A stretch of DNA of 38,717 nucleotides from Chromatiales bacterium (GTDB lineage: Bacteria; Pseudomonadota; Gammaproteobacteria; Steroidobacterales; GCA-2729495). The notes under the pieces are model-generated. The model made no database searches. It was not told where the DNA came from and worked only from the letters and a program-made list of their open reading frames with translations. The DNA is taken from assembly GCA_002729495.1 (NCBI GenBank), contig PBYE01000077.1:1-38717 (forward strand). Direction: 5' to 3'. Both the position numbers and the translations under genes were made by a program. Positions 25,112-32,891 of the stretch are shown here, in pieces (position 1 is the first letter of the stretch; each line of letters starts with the position of its first letter).

Positions 25112-27376
25112 GATCGATCGAGAATCCCACATTTCTACAAGATGTCTGTTGACGAACGCGTGCGGGCAGTGCGCGAACGCGGCCTTCTTAATGACAGCGA
25201 TTACCAGTCGCTGGTATCCGGCGAGCATACGCTAAAGCTAAGCGCCGCGGACAAGATGATCGAGAATGTCATCGGCGTGATGGGCCTGCCAATTGGTTTA
25301 GGCCTGAACTTCCTTATTAACGACAAGGACTACGTCATCCCGATGGTCGTCGAAGAGCCGTCAGTAGTCGCCGCGCTAAGCTCGGCTGCCAAGATGGCCC
25401 GGGGTGCAGGCGGCTACCGCACGCAGTCAACCGACCCGGTACTGATCGGCCAGATCCAGGTCGTGGAAATTCCCGATATGGACCGTGCCCAGGCCGCCGT
25501 GTTCTCGAAAAAACAGGAGATCCTCGACCTGGCGAACAGTTTTCATCCACGCATGGTCGCGCGCGGCGGCGGTGCGGTTGATCTCGATTTGCGTACCTAT
25601 CCCATGCCCTCCTTCGACAGTGAGATGCTGGTTATCCACCTGCATGTCGATACCCGCAATGCGATGGGCGCCAACCTGGTCAACAGCATGTGTGAAGGGG
25701 TCGCATCGCTGATTGAGTCTATTACCGAGGGCAGGGTATTCCTGCGCATACTTTCTAACCTGGCTGACCGGGCGCTGGCAAAAGCCGAAGTAAAACTTCC
25801 GCCCAAACTTCTGGCCGGGCACGGTTACAGCGGCGAAGAAGTCCGTGACGGAATTATTATTGCCTCCGATTTCGCCCAGGTTGATCCCTACAGGGCAGCC
25901 ACCCACAACAAGGGCATCATGAACGGCATTGACGCGGTGGCACTGGCAACCGGGAATGACTGGCGTGCCATCGAGGCCGGCGCGCATGCCTGGGCATCCA
26001 AGACAGGCAGTTATACGGCCATGTCACGCTGGTGGAAAGACGATGACGGCGACCTCTGCGGCGAACTGGAACTGCCGATGAAAGTCGGCACGGTGGGCGG
26101 ACCCCTGGAGTCTAACCCCAGCGTTGCCGTCAACCTGCGGCTGCTCGGTGCAGAGTCGGCAACAGAACTGGCCGAGGTAATGGCAGCCGCCGGCCTCGCC
26201 CAGAACTTTTCGGCACTCCGGGCACTTGCGACCGAAGGTATACAGACCGGCCACATGACATTGCACGCGCGCACTGTCGTGAAAGCAGCCGGTACGCCGG
26301 CAAACCTGTTCGAGAAAGTACTGGAACGCCTGTTACGCAGTGGCGAGATCAAGGTCTGGCGCGCGCGGCAGATACTTGAAGAACTGCAGGACTCCAAACC
26401 CGGCGAGTCATCCAAGTTGCTCGAAAAGAGTGACGCCGAACTCGGCGTGGGTTACGGCAAGGTCATCCTGCTCGGCGAACATTCGGTCGTGTACGGTCGA
26501 CATGCAATAGCCTGCCCTGTTCCGTTGAACATGCGGGCATTCGTGGAAGATGTGGACAAGGGCGTCGAACTGTTGATCCCACGTTGGGGCGTCGAGTACC
26601 AGTTGTCCAAACCACCCGAGCAGCGGCGTTCGTTCGAGAATGCGGCCGGCGCAATACTGGATGAACTGGGGCTTTCCGATCGCGGAATACGCATCGAGGT
26701 ATTCCCGGACGTACCACGCGGAATGGGACTGGGCGGTTCTGCCGCACTGGCTGTTGCGATCGTGCGTGCGCTCGACAAGCATTTCAAACTGAAGCTTGAT
26801 GATGACGAGGTTAACAGGCTGGCTTTCAAGTCCGAAGAAGTCGCACACGGCCAGCCGAGCGGCATAGACAACACCATGGCTACCTTCGGCAAGCCGCTGG
26901 TGTACCGCAAGGGCAACCCGCCGCTCGTGGAGTTACTGAATATTCCTGAACCGATGTCAATGGTGATCGGCATGACCCGGACCCAGGGGCTGACCGCAAA
27001 AACCGTCGGTAATGTCCGGGAAGCTCATAAACATCTTCCGAAAGTGTATGAAAAGATTTTTGATGACATCGATGCACTGGTGCTGCAGGCTGTTTCCGCG
27101 ATCCAGGACAACCGGCTTGCAGACCTCGGCGAACTGATGGACATCAACCAGGGATTGCTGAACGCGCTGCGGGTATCAACGCCCGAACTCGAAAAACTCA
27201 TCGGGATCGCCCGCGATGCCGGTGCGCTCGGCGCCAAGCTAACCGGTGGTGGCGGTGGTGGCGCGATGGTTGCCCTGTGCGGCAATACCGGCGATGACAC
27301 GGCCGAAGCCGTGTGCGCCGCGCTTGAAAGCAGCGGCTTCGACACCCTGAGCTTCAGCATCGGGGGCGAGTCTTGA
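25109..27376 (+). CDS. HMG-CoA reductase (class II) - mevalonate kinase fusion
   Basis: 755 residues from GTG. Residues 1 to about 425 are class II HMG-CoA reductase: SRIPHFYKMS at the start, EEPS with the catalytic glutamate (E83 region), HNKGIMNGIDAVALATGND with K268 and D284, and GHMTLHAR with H382, each within one residue of P. mevalonii numbering. The dinucleotide motif usually written DAMGAN reads NAMGAN (184-189). After a short linker (about 425-445), residues 446-755 are a GHMP mevalonate kinase: GKVILLGEHSVVYG (K451), PRGMGLGGSAA, PSGIDNT with catalytic D587, and KLTGGGGGGA. One chain could thus catalyse HMG-CoA to mevalonate to mevalonate 5-phosphate. IPP isomerase follows at once. 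Synthase and later kinases are outside the window. Confidence 0.93.
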   Translation: MDRSRIPHFYKMSVDERVRAVRERGLLNDSDYQSLVSGEHTLKLSAADKMIENVIGVMGLPIGLGLNFLINDKDYVIPMVVEEPSVVAALSSAAKMARGAGGYRTQSTDPVLIGQIQVVEIPDMDRAQAAVFSKKQEILDLANSFHPRMVARGGGAVDLDLRTYPMPSFDSEMLVIHLHVDTRNAMGANLVNSMCEGVASLIESITEGRVFLRILSNLADRALAKAEVKLPPKLLAGHGYSGEEVRDGIIIASDFAQVDPYRAATHNKGIMNGIDAVALATGNDWRAIEAGAHAWASKTGSYTAMSRWWKDDDGDLCGELELPMKVGTVGGPLESNPSVAVNLRLLGAESATELAEVMAAAGLAQNFSALRALATEGIQTGHMTLHARTVVKAAGTPANLFEKVLERLLRSGEIKVWRARQILEELQDSKPGESSKLLEKSDAELGVGYGKVILLGEHSVVYGRHAIACPVPLNMRAFVEDVDKGVELLIPRWGVEYQLSKPPEQRRSFENAAGAILDELGLSDRGIRIEVFPDVPRGMGLGGSAALAVAIVRALDKHFKLKLDDDEVNRLAFKSEEVAHGQPSGIDNTMATFGKPLVYRKGNPPLVELLNIPEPMSMVIGMTRTQGLTAKTVGNVREAHKHLPKVYEKIFDDIDALVLQAVSAIQDNRLADLGELMDINQGLLNALRVSTPELEKLIGIARDAGALGAKLTGGGGGGAMVALCGNTGDDTAEAVCAALESSGFDTLSFSIGGES

Positions 27377-27393
27377 GCGCAAACCCCGGGTCT

Positions 27394-27930
27394 ATGACAA
27401 ATCCAGTTGAAACACTGATTCTTGTCGATAAGCAGGACAACGAGATTGGTTCTTGCGAAAAAATCGATTGTCATGTCGGTGACGGCAAACTGCATCGCGC
27501 CTTTTCGGTATTCCTGTTTAACCCGGAAGGCAAATTACTGTTGCAGCAACGGAGCGACAGTAAAATGCTCTGGCCGCTGTACTGGGCAAACAGTTGCTGC
27601 AGTCATCCCAGGGTCGGCGAAGACACCGCGGACGCAGCCAGGAGGCGCATGCGGGAAGAACTCGGCGTTGACTGCGAACTGCGCTATCTCTACAAGTTTG
27701 TTTACCATGCCAGTTACGGCACCTCAGGTTCGGAGCATGAGAATTGTTGGGTATTTGCCGGCCATTTCGACGGTCAGTTGGATATCAACCACGATGAAAT
27801 TGTCGATGTAAAGTTTCTTAGTCCCGAAGAATTGACGCAGGCGATAGAAGCCAACGGTGATAACTACTCACCGTGGTTAAAGCTCGAATGGGAGAGGATT
27901 CGGCAGGATTTTCTCGACCAGTTGATATAG
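27394..27930 (+). CDS. idi: isopentenyl-diphosphate delta-isomerase, type I (Nudix)
   Basis: Interconverts IPP and DMAPP, which a cell with a mevalonate route needs because that route makes only IPP. 178 residues from the ATG at 27394; a TTG at 27373 overlapping the fusion stop (TTGA) is an alternative. The catalytic cysteine lies in NSCCSHP and the catalytic glutamate in SEHENCWVFAG, as in E. coli Idi (C67, E116). The Nudix-like helix is RRRMREELGV. With at most 17 bases after the fusion stop it is certainly cotranscribed, which supports the reading of the fusion as biosynthetic although its reductase half is of the class first known from degradation. Confidence 0.93.
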   Translation: MTNPVETLILVDKQDNEIGSCEKIDCHVGDGKLHRAFSVFLFNPEGKLLLQQRSDSKMLWPLYWANSCCSHPRVGEDTADAARRRMREELGVDCELRYLYKFVYHASYGTSGSEHENCWVFAGHFDGQLDINHDEIVDVKFLSPEELTQAIEANGDNYSPWLKLEWERIRQDFLDQLI

Positions 27931-27934
27931 TACT

Positions 27935-27950
27935 TGTAGGAGCAGCTTTA
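27935..27950. repeat. REP half after idi
   Basis: TGTAGGAGCAGCTTTA is the left half of a REP whose partner arm is lost. It starts five bases after the idi stop. Confidence 0.5.
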
Positions 27951-28024
27951 CTGGACAGGATGTACGAATGTCACGGCGGCCAGGGACGGCCGGGAGCGAC
28001 CAGCCGCGAAGCCGCCGCTGTTTG

Positions 28025-28098
28025 ATCTGCGCTATGGCTTGCTGCCGCGACTCGGAACGCAGTGGCGACTCACCCCGGCAGCAAGCCATAGCGCAGAT
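28025..28098. repeat. 23-bp perfect inverted repeat with 28-base loop
   Basis: Arms 28025-28047 and 28076-28098 are exact reverse complements (left arm begins ATCTGCGCTATGG). The RNA would form a very stable stem. No T run follows on either strand, so it is not a simple terminator. Confidence 0.85.
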
Positions 28099-28139
28099 TT
28101 TCCAAAAATTTTCTGCCGGTCAAAGAATGGGGGATGCGG

Positions 28140-28179
28140 AAATCAAAAAAGCAGCGTATACACGCTGTTTTTTTGATTT
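28140..28179. terminator. bidirectional rho-independent terminator
   Basis: GCAGCGT and ACGCTGT form a hairpin around a 4-base loop, with a run of A on the left and a run of T on the right that themselves pair (AAATCAAAAAA/TTTTTTTGATTT). It can serve idi from the left and the PLP-enzyme gene from the right. Confidence 0.75.
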
Positions 28180-28274
28180 GGGGAAAGTATGGCTGGTTAG
28201 GATCGCGGCGCGACAAGTGAACGCAGTGGGTCGCTCTCGGCCATCCCTGGCCTCGCCGCTCCAGATATTTGCCC

Positions 28275-28300
28275 GTGGGAGCGCCTTTAGGCGCTCCCAC
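28275..28300. repeat. perfect REP-type hairpin at the PLP-enzyme gene end
   Basis: An 11-bp perfect stem with arm GTGGGAGCGCC and loop TTTA, two bases beyond the stop codon of the minus-strand gene. It uses the REP consensus but with both arms closed into one palindrome; it likely stabilises or ends the mRNA. Confidence 0.75.
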
Positions 28301-28302
28301 AG

Positions 28303-29454
28303 TCAGACTATGGCCAGCGCCTTGTCCAGAGCCGCAACCAGGTCTTCCACGTCTTCGAGGCCCACGGACAAACGCACAAGTCCGTCGGTGATCCCGATGC
28401 GCTTGCGTTCCGCCTCTTCCACATCGGCATGGGTCATCGTCACCGGATGCGTGATCAGCGATTCCAGTGAACCGAGGTTCTCGGCCAGGCTCCACAACTC
28501 GATGCTGTCCATCAGCGCCTTGCCGAATTTAACACCGCCTTCGACCTCGAACCAGATCATGGCGCCGAACCCACTCGCCTGGCTTTTTGCCAGTTCGTGC
28601 TGCGGGAAGGATTCAAGGCCCGGGTAACAGACACGCTCAACCCTGGGATGCGCTTCCAGGTACTCGGCAATGGCCTGCGCATTTTCCGACTGCCGGTCCA
28701 TGCGCACGGACAACGTTTTAACACCCTGCAAAGTAAGCCAGGCCACCTGCGGCGACATGATCGTACCGGTTGCGTTCAACACGTAACGGAGTGCGTCGTC
28801 GTGTTCCTGTGTGCCCGCGACAATTGCACCGCCGACCGTTGCGTTATGGCCGTCGAAATATTTTGTCGTACTGTGCACACACAGATCCGCACCCAGTTCC
28901 AGCGGTCGCTGGTAATACGGCGTCAGGAAGGTGTTGTCCACCGCGTGCGGAATACCTTTTTCCTTCGCGACTTCCGAGACAGCAGCGATATCGGTCAGCT
29001 TCAGCGTCGGGTTCGCCGGCGTTTCCGTCAGGATTAGCTTCGTGTTGTCTTTAACCGCGGCACTAACCGCACTTGCATCTGACGTATCCACGCAACTGAA
29101 TTCCACACCGAAACGATTGAAGATCGTCGTGGCAAGCCGGTAGGTGCCACCGTAGATTACGTCGGAAATAATCGCGTGATCACCCGTATTCAAAAAAGTC
29201 AGGAACAGTGCGTTGATTGCCGCCATGCCGGTACCGAAGCAGGTCGTATCCGCGCCACCTTCGAGTGCCGTCAGCTTGTTTTCGAGCGCGCGCACGGTCG
29301 GGTTCGCCGACCGGGAATACGAATAACCCTTCGCCAGGTACTCATCCACCGAGTCCTGGACGTACGTCGTCGTCTGGTAGATCGGCGTCAGTATCGACCC
29401 GGTCAGCGGGTCGGGGGTGACACCTTCATGTATCTGTTTCGTACTGAATCCCAT
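28303..29454 (-). CDS. Cys/Met metabolism PLP-dependent enzyme (cystathionine gamma-synthase/gamma-lyase type)
   Basis: 383 residues of the trans-sulfuration family. SRSANPTVRALENKLTALEGG (48-68), the phosphate-binding region CFGTGMAAINA, the AVDNTFLTPYYQRPLELGAD block and the PLP lysine K198 in HSTTKYFDGHN are all present. The C-terminal segment has ENLGSLESLITHP and RLSVGLED. Whether it makes cystathionine from an activated homoserine (MetB), splits cystathionine, or acts as a gamma-lyase cannot be told from these motifs, so I give no symbol. No sulfur-metabolism neighbour helps. It diverges from the cupin gene on the plus strand. Confidence 0.9.
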   Translation of the reverse strand: MGFSTKQIHEGVTPDPLTGSILTPIYQTTTYVQDSVDEYLAKGYSYSRSANPTVRALENKLTALEGGADTTCFGTGMAAINALFLTFLNTGDHAIISDVIYGGTYRLATTIFNRFGVEFSCVDTSDASAVSAAVKDNTKLILTETPANPTLKLTDIAAVSEVAKEKGIPHAVDNTFLTPYYQRPLELGADLCVHSTTKYFDGHNATVGGAIVAGTQEHDDALRYVLNATGTIMSPQVAWLTLQGVKTLSVRMDRQSENAQAIAEYLEAHPRVERVCYPGLESFPQHELAKSQASGFGAMIWFEVEGGVKFGKALMDSIELWSLAENLGSLESLITHPVTMTHADVEEAERKRIGITDGLVRLSVGLEDVEDLVAALDKALAIV

Positions 29455-29575
29455 GATTCACTGCTCCTGCCAAGGCCAGCATTGTATGCGTATAACTGCG
29501 TAGCGCCCAAACTTGCACGGGTCGGCGAGTTTACAGATGATAGGCGGCCGTGAAAACTACCTGCCGTGCCCGTCT

Positions 29576-29917
29576 ATGAGCGATAGCGCCTGGAAAGTAT
29601 TCCAACTCGACGAACTGGTCCCCCGCGTCCAGGGCGATGACCCCTGTTTTCTTGAGTTCCTGCGCATGCCGAGCCTTAGCCTGGCGCTCTACAGGCTCCC
29701 GGCGGGCTCCAAGGATATGCAGGCTCCGCACCTGGAAGATGAAATCTATTACGTCGTCGACGGCCGGGCCACGCTGCGCGTCAGCGGCGAAGAAAAAGAA
29801 GCATCCGCGGGCACAATATTGTATGTGCGCGCCACCGAGGAACATTCCTTCTTTAATATCACCGAAGACCTGACGTTGCTGGCTTTCTTCGGCAAAGCCG
29901 ACCTCTCGGTCAAATAG
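29576..29917 (+). CDS. small single-domain cupin protein
   Basis: 113 residues from the ATG at 29576; an ATG 39 bases upstream is an alternative, and neither has a clear ribosome binding site. A single cupin barrel: LYRLPAGSKDMQAPHLEDEIYYVVDGRATLRVSG corresponds to cupin motif 1, with the H and E positions of a metal site in PHLEDEIYYV, and TILYVRATEEHSFFNITEDLTLL corresponds to motif 2, with H at EEHSF. A metal-binding enzyme or small-molecule sensor is possible; the function is not readable. It is followed after 22 bases by a REPIN. Confidence 0.8.
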   Translation: MSDSAWKVFQLDELVPRVQGDDPCFLEFLRMPSLSLALYRLPAGSKDMQAPHLEDEIYYVVDGRATLRVSGEEKEASAGTILYVRATEEHSFFNITEDLTLLAFFGKADLSVK

Positions 29918-29939
29918 TAGCTGCGCTCAGTTTTTCCCT

Positions 29940-30087
29940 TGTAGGAGCGGCTTTAGCCGCGAACCCACCGTTGTATCTATTTTTACCGGTCGCGGAAAAA
30001 CTATCCGACATGCGCCCGAATTCACCGCAACCGCAACCGGCACTGCGATTTCGTTCCATGGGTTCGCGGCTGAAGCCGCTCCTACAG
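29940..30087. repeat. REPIN, intact, 148 bp
   Basis: The left REP starts TGTAGGAGCGGC (29940) and the right REP ends GCCGCTCCTACAG (30087). The core contains TATCCGACATGCGCCCGAAT. Length and core agree with the units at 595-742 and 22976-23123, but the stem is GCGGCTTTAGCCGC instead of GCGCCTTTAGGCGC, so two stem subtypes coexist. Confidence 0.8.
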
Positions 30088-30105
30088 CTATTTCAAGCTC
30101 CTTCC

Positions 30106-30259
30106 GAGCGCCGCTCCTACAAAACTTTCTAACCACCGCTACTCGCCATTCGCGGCTATCTCCGAATCCTTCGGATCCTCCGAAATAAATTCCAACAATT
30201 AGCCTTCCAGGCGTGTTTCTGCCTCCTGGAAGCCTGTCGTCATTTAAAGCCACTCCTAC
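30106..30259. repeat. scattered REP halves
   Basis: GAGCGCCGCTCCTACAA near 30106-30122 and AAAGCCACTCCTACA at 30245-30259 are right-hand REP ends without partners. The rest of the gap to 30272 shows nothing else that I can support. Confidence 0.5.
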
Positions 30260-30272
30260 ATCAGTACGATGG

Positions 30273-32057
30273 CTATTCATTCTGGAATTGCTCAAGGCTG
30301 AAAGCCATGATCGTGTCGCTGCCAGCACGCACCGAGCGCGCATGGCTGTAGGCCAGCGGCATGACCTGCTCCGCGTAGAAGCGCGCCGTTAACAACTTGC
30401 CGCGGTAAAAGTCTGCATCGGCAACACCGTCATCCAGTTTTTGCTTCGCAACCAGGCCCGCACGGGCCATGTGCCAGCCGCCAACTACCGTGCCCGCCTG
30501 CATCAGCAGGTGATACGACACGCCGCCCGGCACATTTGCATCGGTAGCAGCGTTTTCCAATAGCCACTTCACCGATTCCCGCAAACCACTCACGCCTGCA
30601 ATATGCGCTGCGTGTATTGTTGACAGTTCGTCGCCGGCTGCAACGAGTTCCGTATCGAGCGCTGCCATTTCGTCCAGCAAGTCATTAACCGCAGCGCCGC
30701 CATCACGCAGGATCTTGCGGCCAACCAGGTCGGCAGCCTGGATACCCGTCGTGCCTTCATAAATAGTCAGAATTCGGGCATCACGATAATGCTGGGCCGC
30801 GCCGGTTTCCTCGACATAGCCCATACCACCGTGCACCTGTATGCCTAGTGATGTCAGCGCCTGCGAGTTCTCCGTGAGCCAGCCCTTGACGACCGGCGTC
30901 AGCAAGTCAACCCGCGCCTGGTGCGCCGCCCGTTCGGATTCATCGGTTGCGCGCTCGGCCTGGTCAATGTGCGCCGCGTTCACATAAGCCATTGCGCGCA
31001 TCGCTTCGTTCGTGGCTTTCATTGTCAGCAACATCCGGCGCACATCCGGGTGCTGAATAATCGCCACGTCACCTTCGTGACCGGGACCCCCGCCCTGTAT
31101 ACGCTCCAGCGCATAGGCCAGCGCCTGCTGGTACGAGCGCTCGGTAATCGCAACACCTTCGAGGCCGACACTCAGGCGCGCCCTGTTCATCATCGTGAAC
31201 ATGTTGGCGAGACCCGCGCCGATCTCGCCGACGAGGTAGCCTTCCGCATTAGCGAAATCCAGCACGCAGGTCGGGCTGCCGTGTATGCCGAGCTTGTGTT
31301 CGACCGACACGGTAGTGACGCCGTTGCGCTCACCCACGCTGCCGTCTGCATTAATTTGCATCTTCGGCACGACAAACAGTGACAGGCCCTTCACGCCTGC
31401 CGGTGCATCGGGTGTGCGTGCCAGCACCAGGTGGATCACGTTATCGGTCATGTCGTGATCGCCCCAGGTGATAAAAATTTTCTGGCCGGTGACCTTATAT
31501 ATGTCGCCTTCAGGAACCGCCTGCGTACGAATAGCCGCAAGGTTAGAACCCGCCTGGGACTCGGTCAGGTTCATCGTGCCCGTCCATTGACCGCTGATCA
31601 TGGGTTCAAGGAATTTATCCTTGAGTTCGGCGGTACCGTGAAGTTCTATCGCATGAATGGCGCCTTCCGTCAGTAGCGGCCCCAGCGACCACGCAAGGTT
31701 CGCCGACTGCAGCATCTCCTCGACGGCGGTGCCGACCAGCGTGGGCAGTCCCTGGCCACCGTATTCCGGATCCATCGCGATGCCCGGCCAGCCGCCTTCC
31801 GCATACTGCCGGTAGGCCGCCTTGAATTCTTCGGGTACGTAAACCTGCCCGTCTTTTAGTTGGCAGCCCTGGCTGTCACCGATGGCATTGGTAGGACTGA
31901 TTACCTCGGCCGCAAGCTGGCCCGCTTCTTCGAGTACGGCATCGACCAGGTCCGGGGTCGCCTCCTCGAAGCCGGGCAACTCATTGATGCGCGCAAGGCC
32001 GGCCAGTTCGTTAATAACGAACCGCATATCTTTTACCGGTGCACGGTAATCGGACAT
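30273..32057 (-). CDS. acyl-CoA dehydrogenase, large DmdC/FadE-like type
   Basis: A 594-residue FAD enzyme that oxidises acyl-CoA to 2-enoyl-CoA. I start it at the ATG at 32057 (GGAG lies 11 bases upstream), which gives the usual N-terminus of the 600-residue family (YRAPVKDMRFVINEL). Domains: short N-terminal extension, alpha domain (about 75-160), beta domain with GTMNLTESQAGSNLAAIRT, C-terminal helical domain with the catalytic-type E434 in YEGTTGIQA, and an added C-terminal helical region. Members include methylmercaptopropionyl-CoA dehydrogenases and general fatty acyl-CoA dehydrogenases; substrate cannot be decided. It lies 141 bases downstream of copB on the same strand, probably as a separate unit. 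Confidence 0.9.
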   Translation of the reverse strand: MSDYRAPVKDMRFVINELAGLARINELPGFEEATPDLVDAVLEEAGQLAAEVISPTNAIGDSQGCQLKDGQVYVPEEFKAAYRQYAEGGWPGIAMDPEYGGQGLPTLVGTAVEEMLQSANLAWSLGPLLTEGAIHAIELHGTAELKDKFLEPMISGQWTGTMNLTESQAGSNLAAIRTQAVPEGDIYKVTGQKIFITWGDHDMTDNVIHLVLARTPDAPAGVKGLSLFVVPKMQINADGSVGERNGVTTVSVEHKLGIHGSPTCVLDFANAEGYLVGEIGAGLANMFTMMNRARLSVGLEGVAITERSYQQALAYALERIQGGGPGHEGDVAIIQHPDVRRMLLTMKATNEAMRAMAYVNAAHIDQAERATDESERAAHQARVDLLTPVVKGWLTENSQALTSLGIQVHGGMGYVEETGAAQHYRDARILTIYEGTTGIQAADLVGRKILRDGGAAVNDLLDEMAALDTELVAAGDELSTIHAAHIAGVSGLRESVKWLLENAATDANVPGGVSYHLLMQAGTVVGGWHMARAGLVAKQKLDDGVADADFYRGKLLTARFYAEQVMPLAYSHARSVRAGSDTIMAFSLEQFQNE

Positions 32058-32198
32058 TTTAAAGAATGCTCCAGGTGATTTTAGGCTTGCGGGGCAGAAC
32101 CCCGGCGCGCCGCGCATTCTAGCAAGTTTGCCGGGGCACCCATAGGGGGCAAAACACTTACAAGACCGCCGAACCAGGCGCTGCCCCGTGCCTTAAAG

Positions 32199-32891
32199 TC
32201 AGAACCAGACGGACAGGCCAGCGACGAACTGCAGGTCGTCGGATTCCTCACCGGCGGCTTCGGCCAGGTCAGCCGTTTCCCCAAACTTGCGATCCCAATG
32301 CAGACCGGCGTACGGCGCGAACTTGCGGGTTACGTGGTAACGCAAACGCAGGCCCAGCTCGAAACTCGACCAACCCGAGCCCAGTCCGTTGACTTCATCG
32401 TCGTCTGCATACCAGTTCAGCTCGACCCCGGGTTGCAGAATCAATTTCTGCGTAAACAACAGCTCGTAGCTCGCACGCACACGCGTGGCCAGCCGACCGT
32501 CGCTCGCAAGAAACACGGCCGCATCGGTTTCGATAAAGCCCGGGGCGAGCCCCTTCATGCCAACGGTCAGCCAGCTGCGCCGTGACTCCGGCTGGAAATC
32601 GCCGCGCCAGCCGAGTTGCATATCCCAATTGGGTGCGACCGCACGGTCGTAAAGCAACTGCAGCTCGAATTCTTCCGTATCGTCACTCGAGGACTCACCC
32701 TCGGTCTTGAACCACAGCTTGTCGCGGTCTTTGCCGACCCAGCCTTCGATATCCCAGGCCTGTTTATCGCCACCCTCGGTGTTGCGCCACTCGAGTTCTT
32801 CGACCTGCACCTTGTAAAGCAGCGGGTCGGCTCCCGTCGCGGCGAAGGCCGGCGCACAAAAAATGCACAGTATTAATAATGAGAATCTCAT
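32199..32891 (-). CDS. copB: copper resistance outer-membrane protein B
   Basis: 230 residues with a cleavable signal (cut near AFA, residues 15-17). The mature part begins DPLLYKVQVEELEWR and alternates short strands (WFKTEGESSSDDTEEFELQLLYDRAV, LGWRGDFQPESRRSWLTVGMKG, ASYELLFTQKLILQPGVELNWY, ending AGLSVWF with terminal Phe), typical of the beta-barrel CopB family. The Met/His-rich N-terminal copper-binding stretch of longer CopB proteins is missing. Its ATG overlaps the copA stop by four bases (ATGA), so the pair is translationally coupled. Function in copper tolerance follows from family and context. Confidence 0.9.
   Translation of the reverse strand: MRFSLLILCIFCAPAFAATGADPLLYKVQVEELEWRNTEGGDKQAWDIEGWVGKDRDKLWFKTEGESSSDDTEEFELQLLYDRAVAPNWDMQLGWRGDFQPESRRSWLTVGMKGLAPGFIETDAAVFLASDGRLATRVRASYELLFTQKLILQPGVELNWYADDDEVNGLGSGWSSFELGLRLRYHVTRKFAPYAGLHWDRKFGETADLAEAAGEESDDLQFVAGLSVWF

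Larger units (their letters stand above)
27978..28252. repeat. nested inverted-repeat element, non-coding
   Basis: The 24 bases at 27978-28001 are repeated inverted at 28229-28252 with two mismatches, and pairing continues outward with one bulge. Inside lie a 23-bp perfect inverted repeat (28025-28098) and a terminator-type hairpin (28140-28179). The phrase GAACGCAGTGG occurs in the inner loop (28054-28064) and again near the right outer arm with one extra change. No reading frame here looks real. It resembles a MITE-like or structured-RNA element placed between convergent genes. Confidence 0.7.

Noticed and set aside
28070-28495. Minus-strand frame crossing the inverted-repeat element
   Set aside because: It overlaps the 3' end of the PLP-enzyme gene and its residues come from palindromic DNA.
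29927-30343. 138-codon minus-strand frame over the REPIN at 29940
   Set aside because: Made mostly of REP sequence and the 3' end of the acyl-CoA dehydrogenase gene in another frame.
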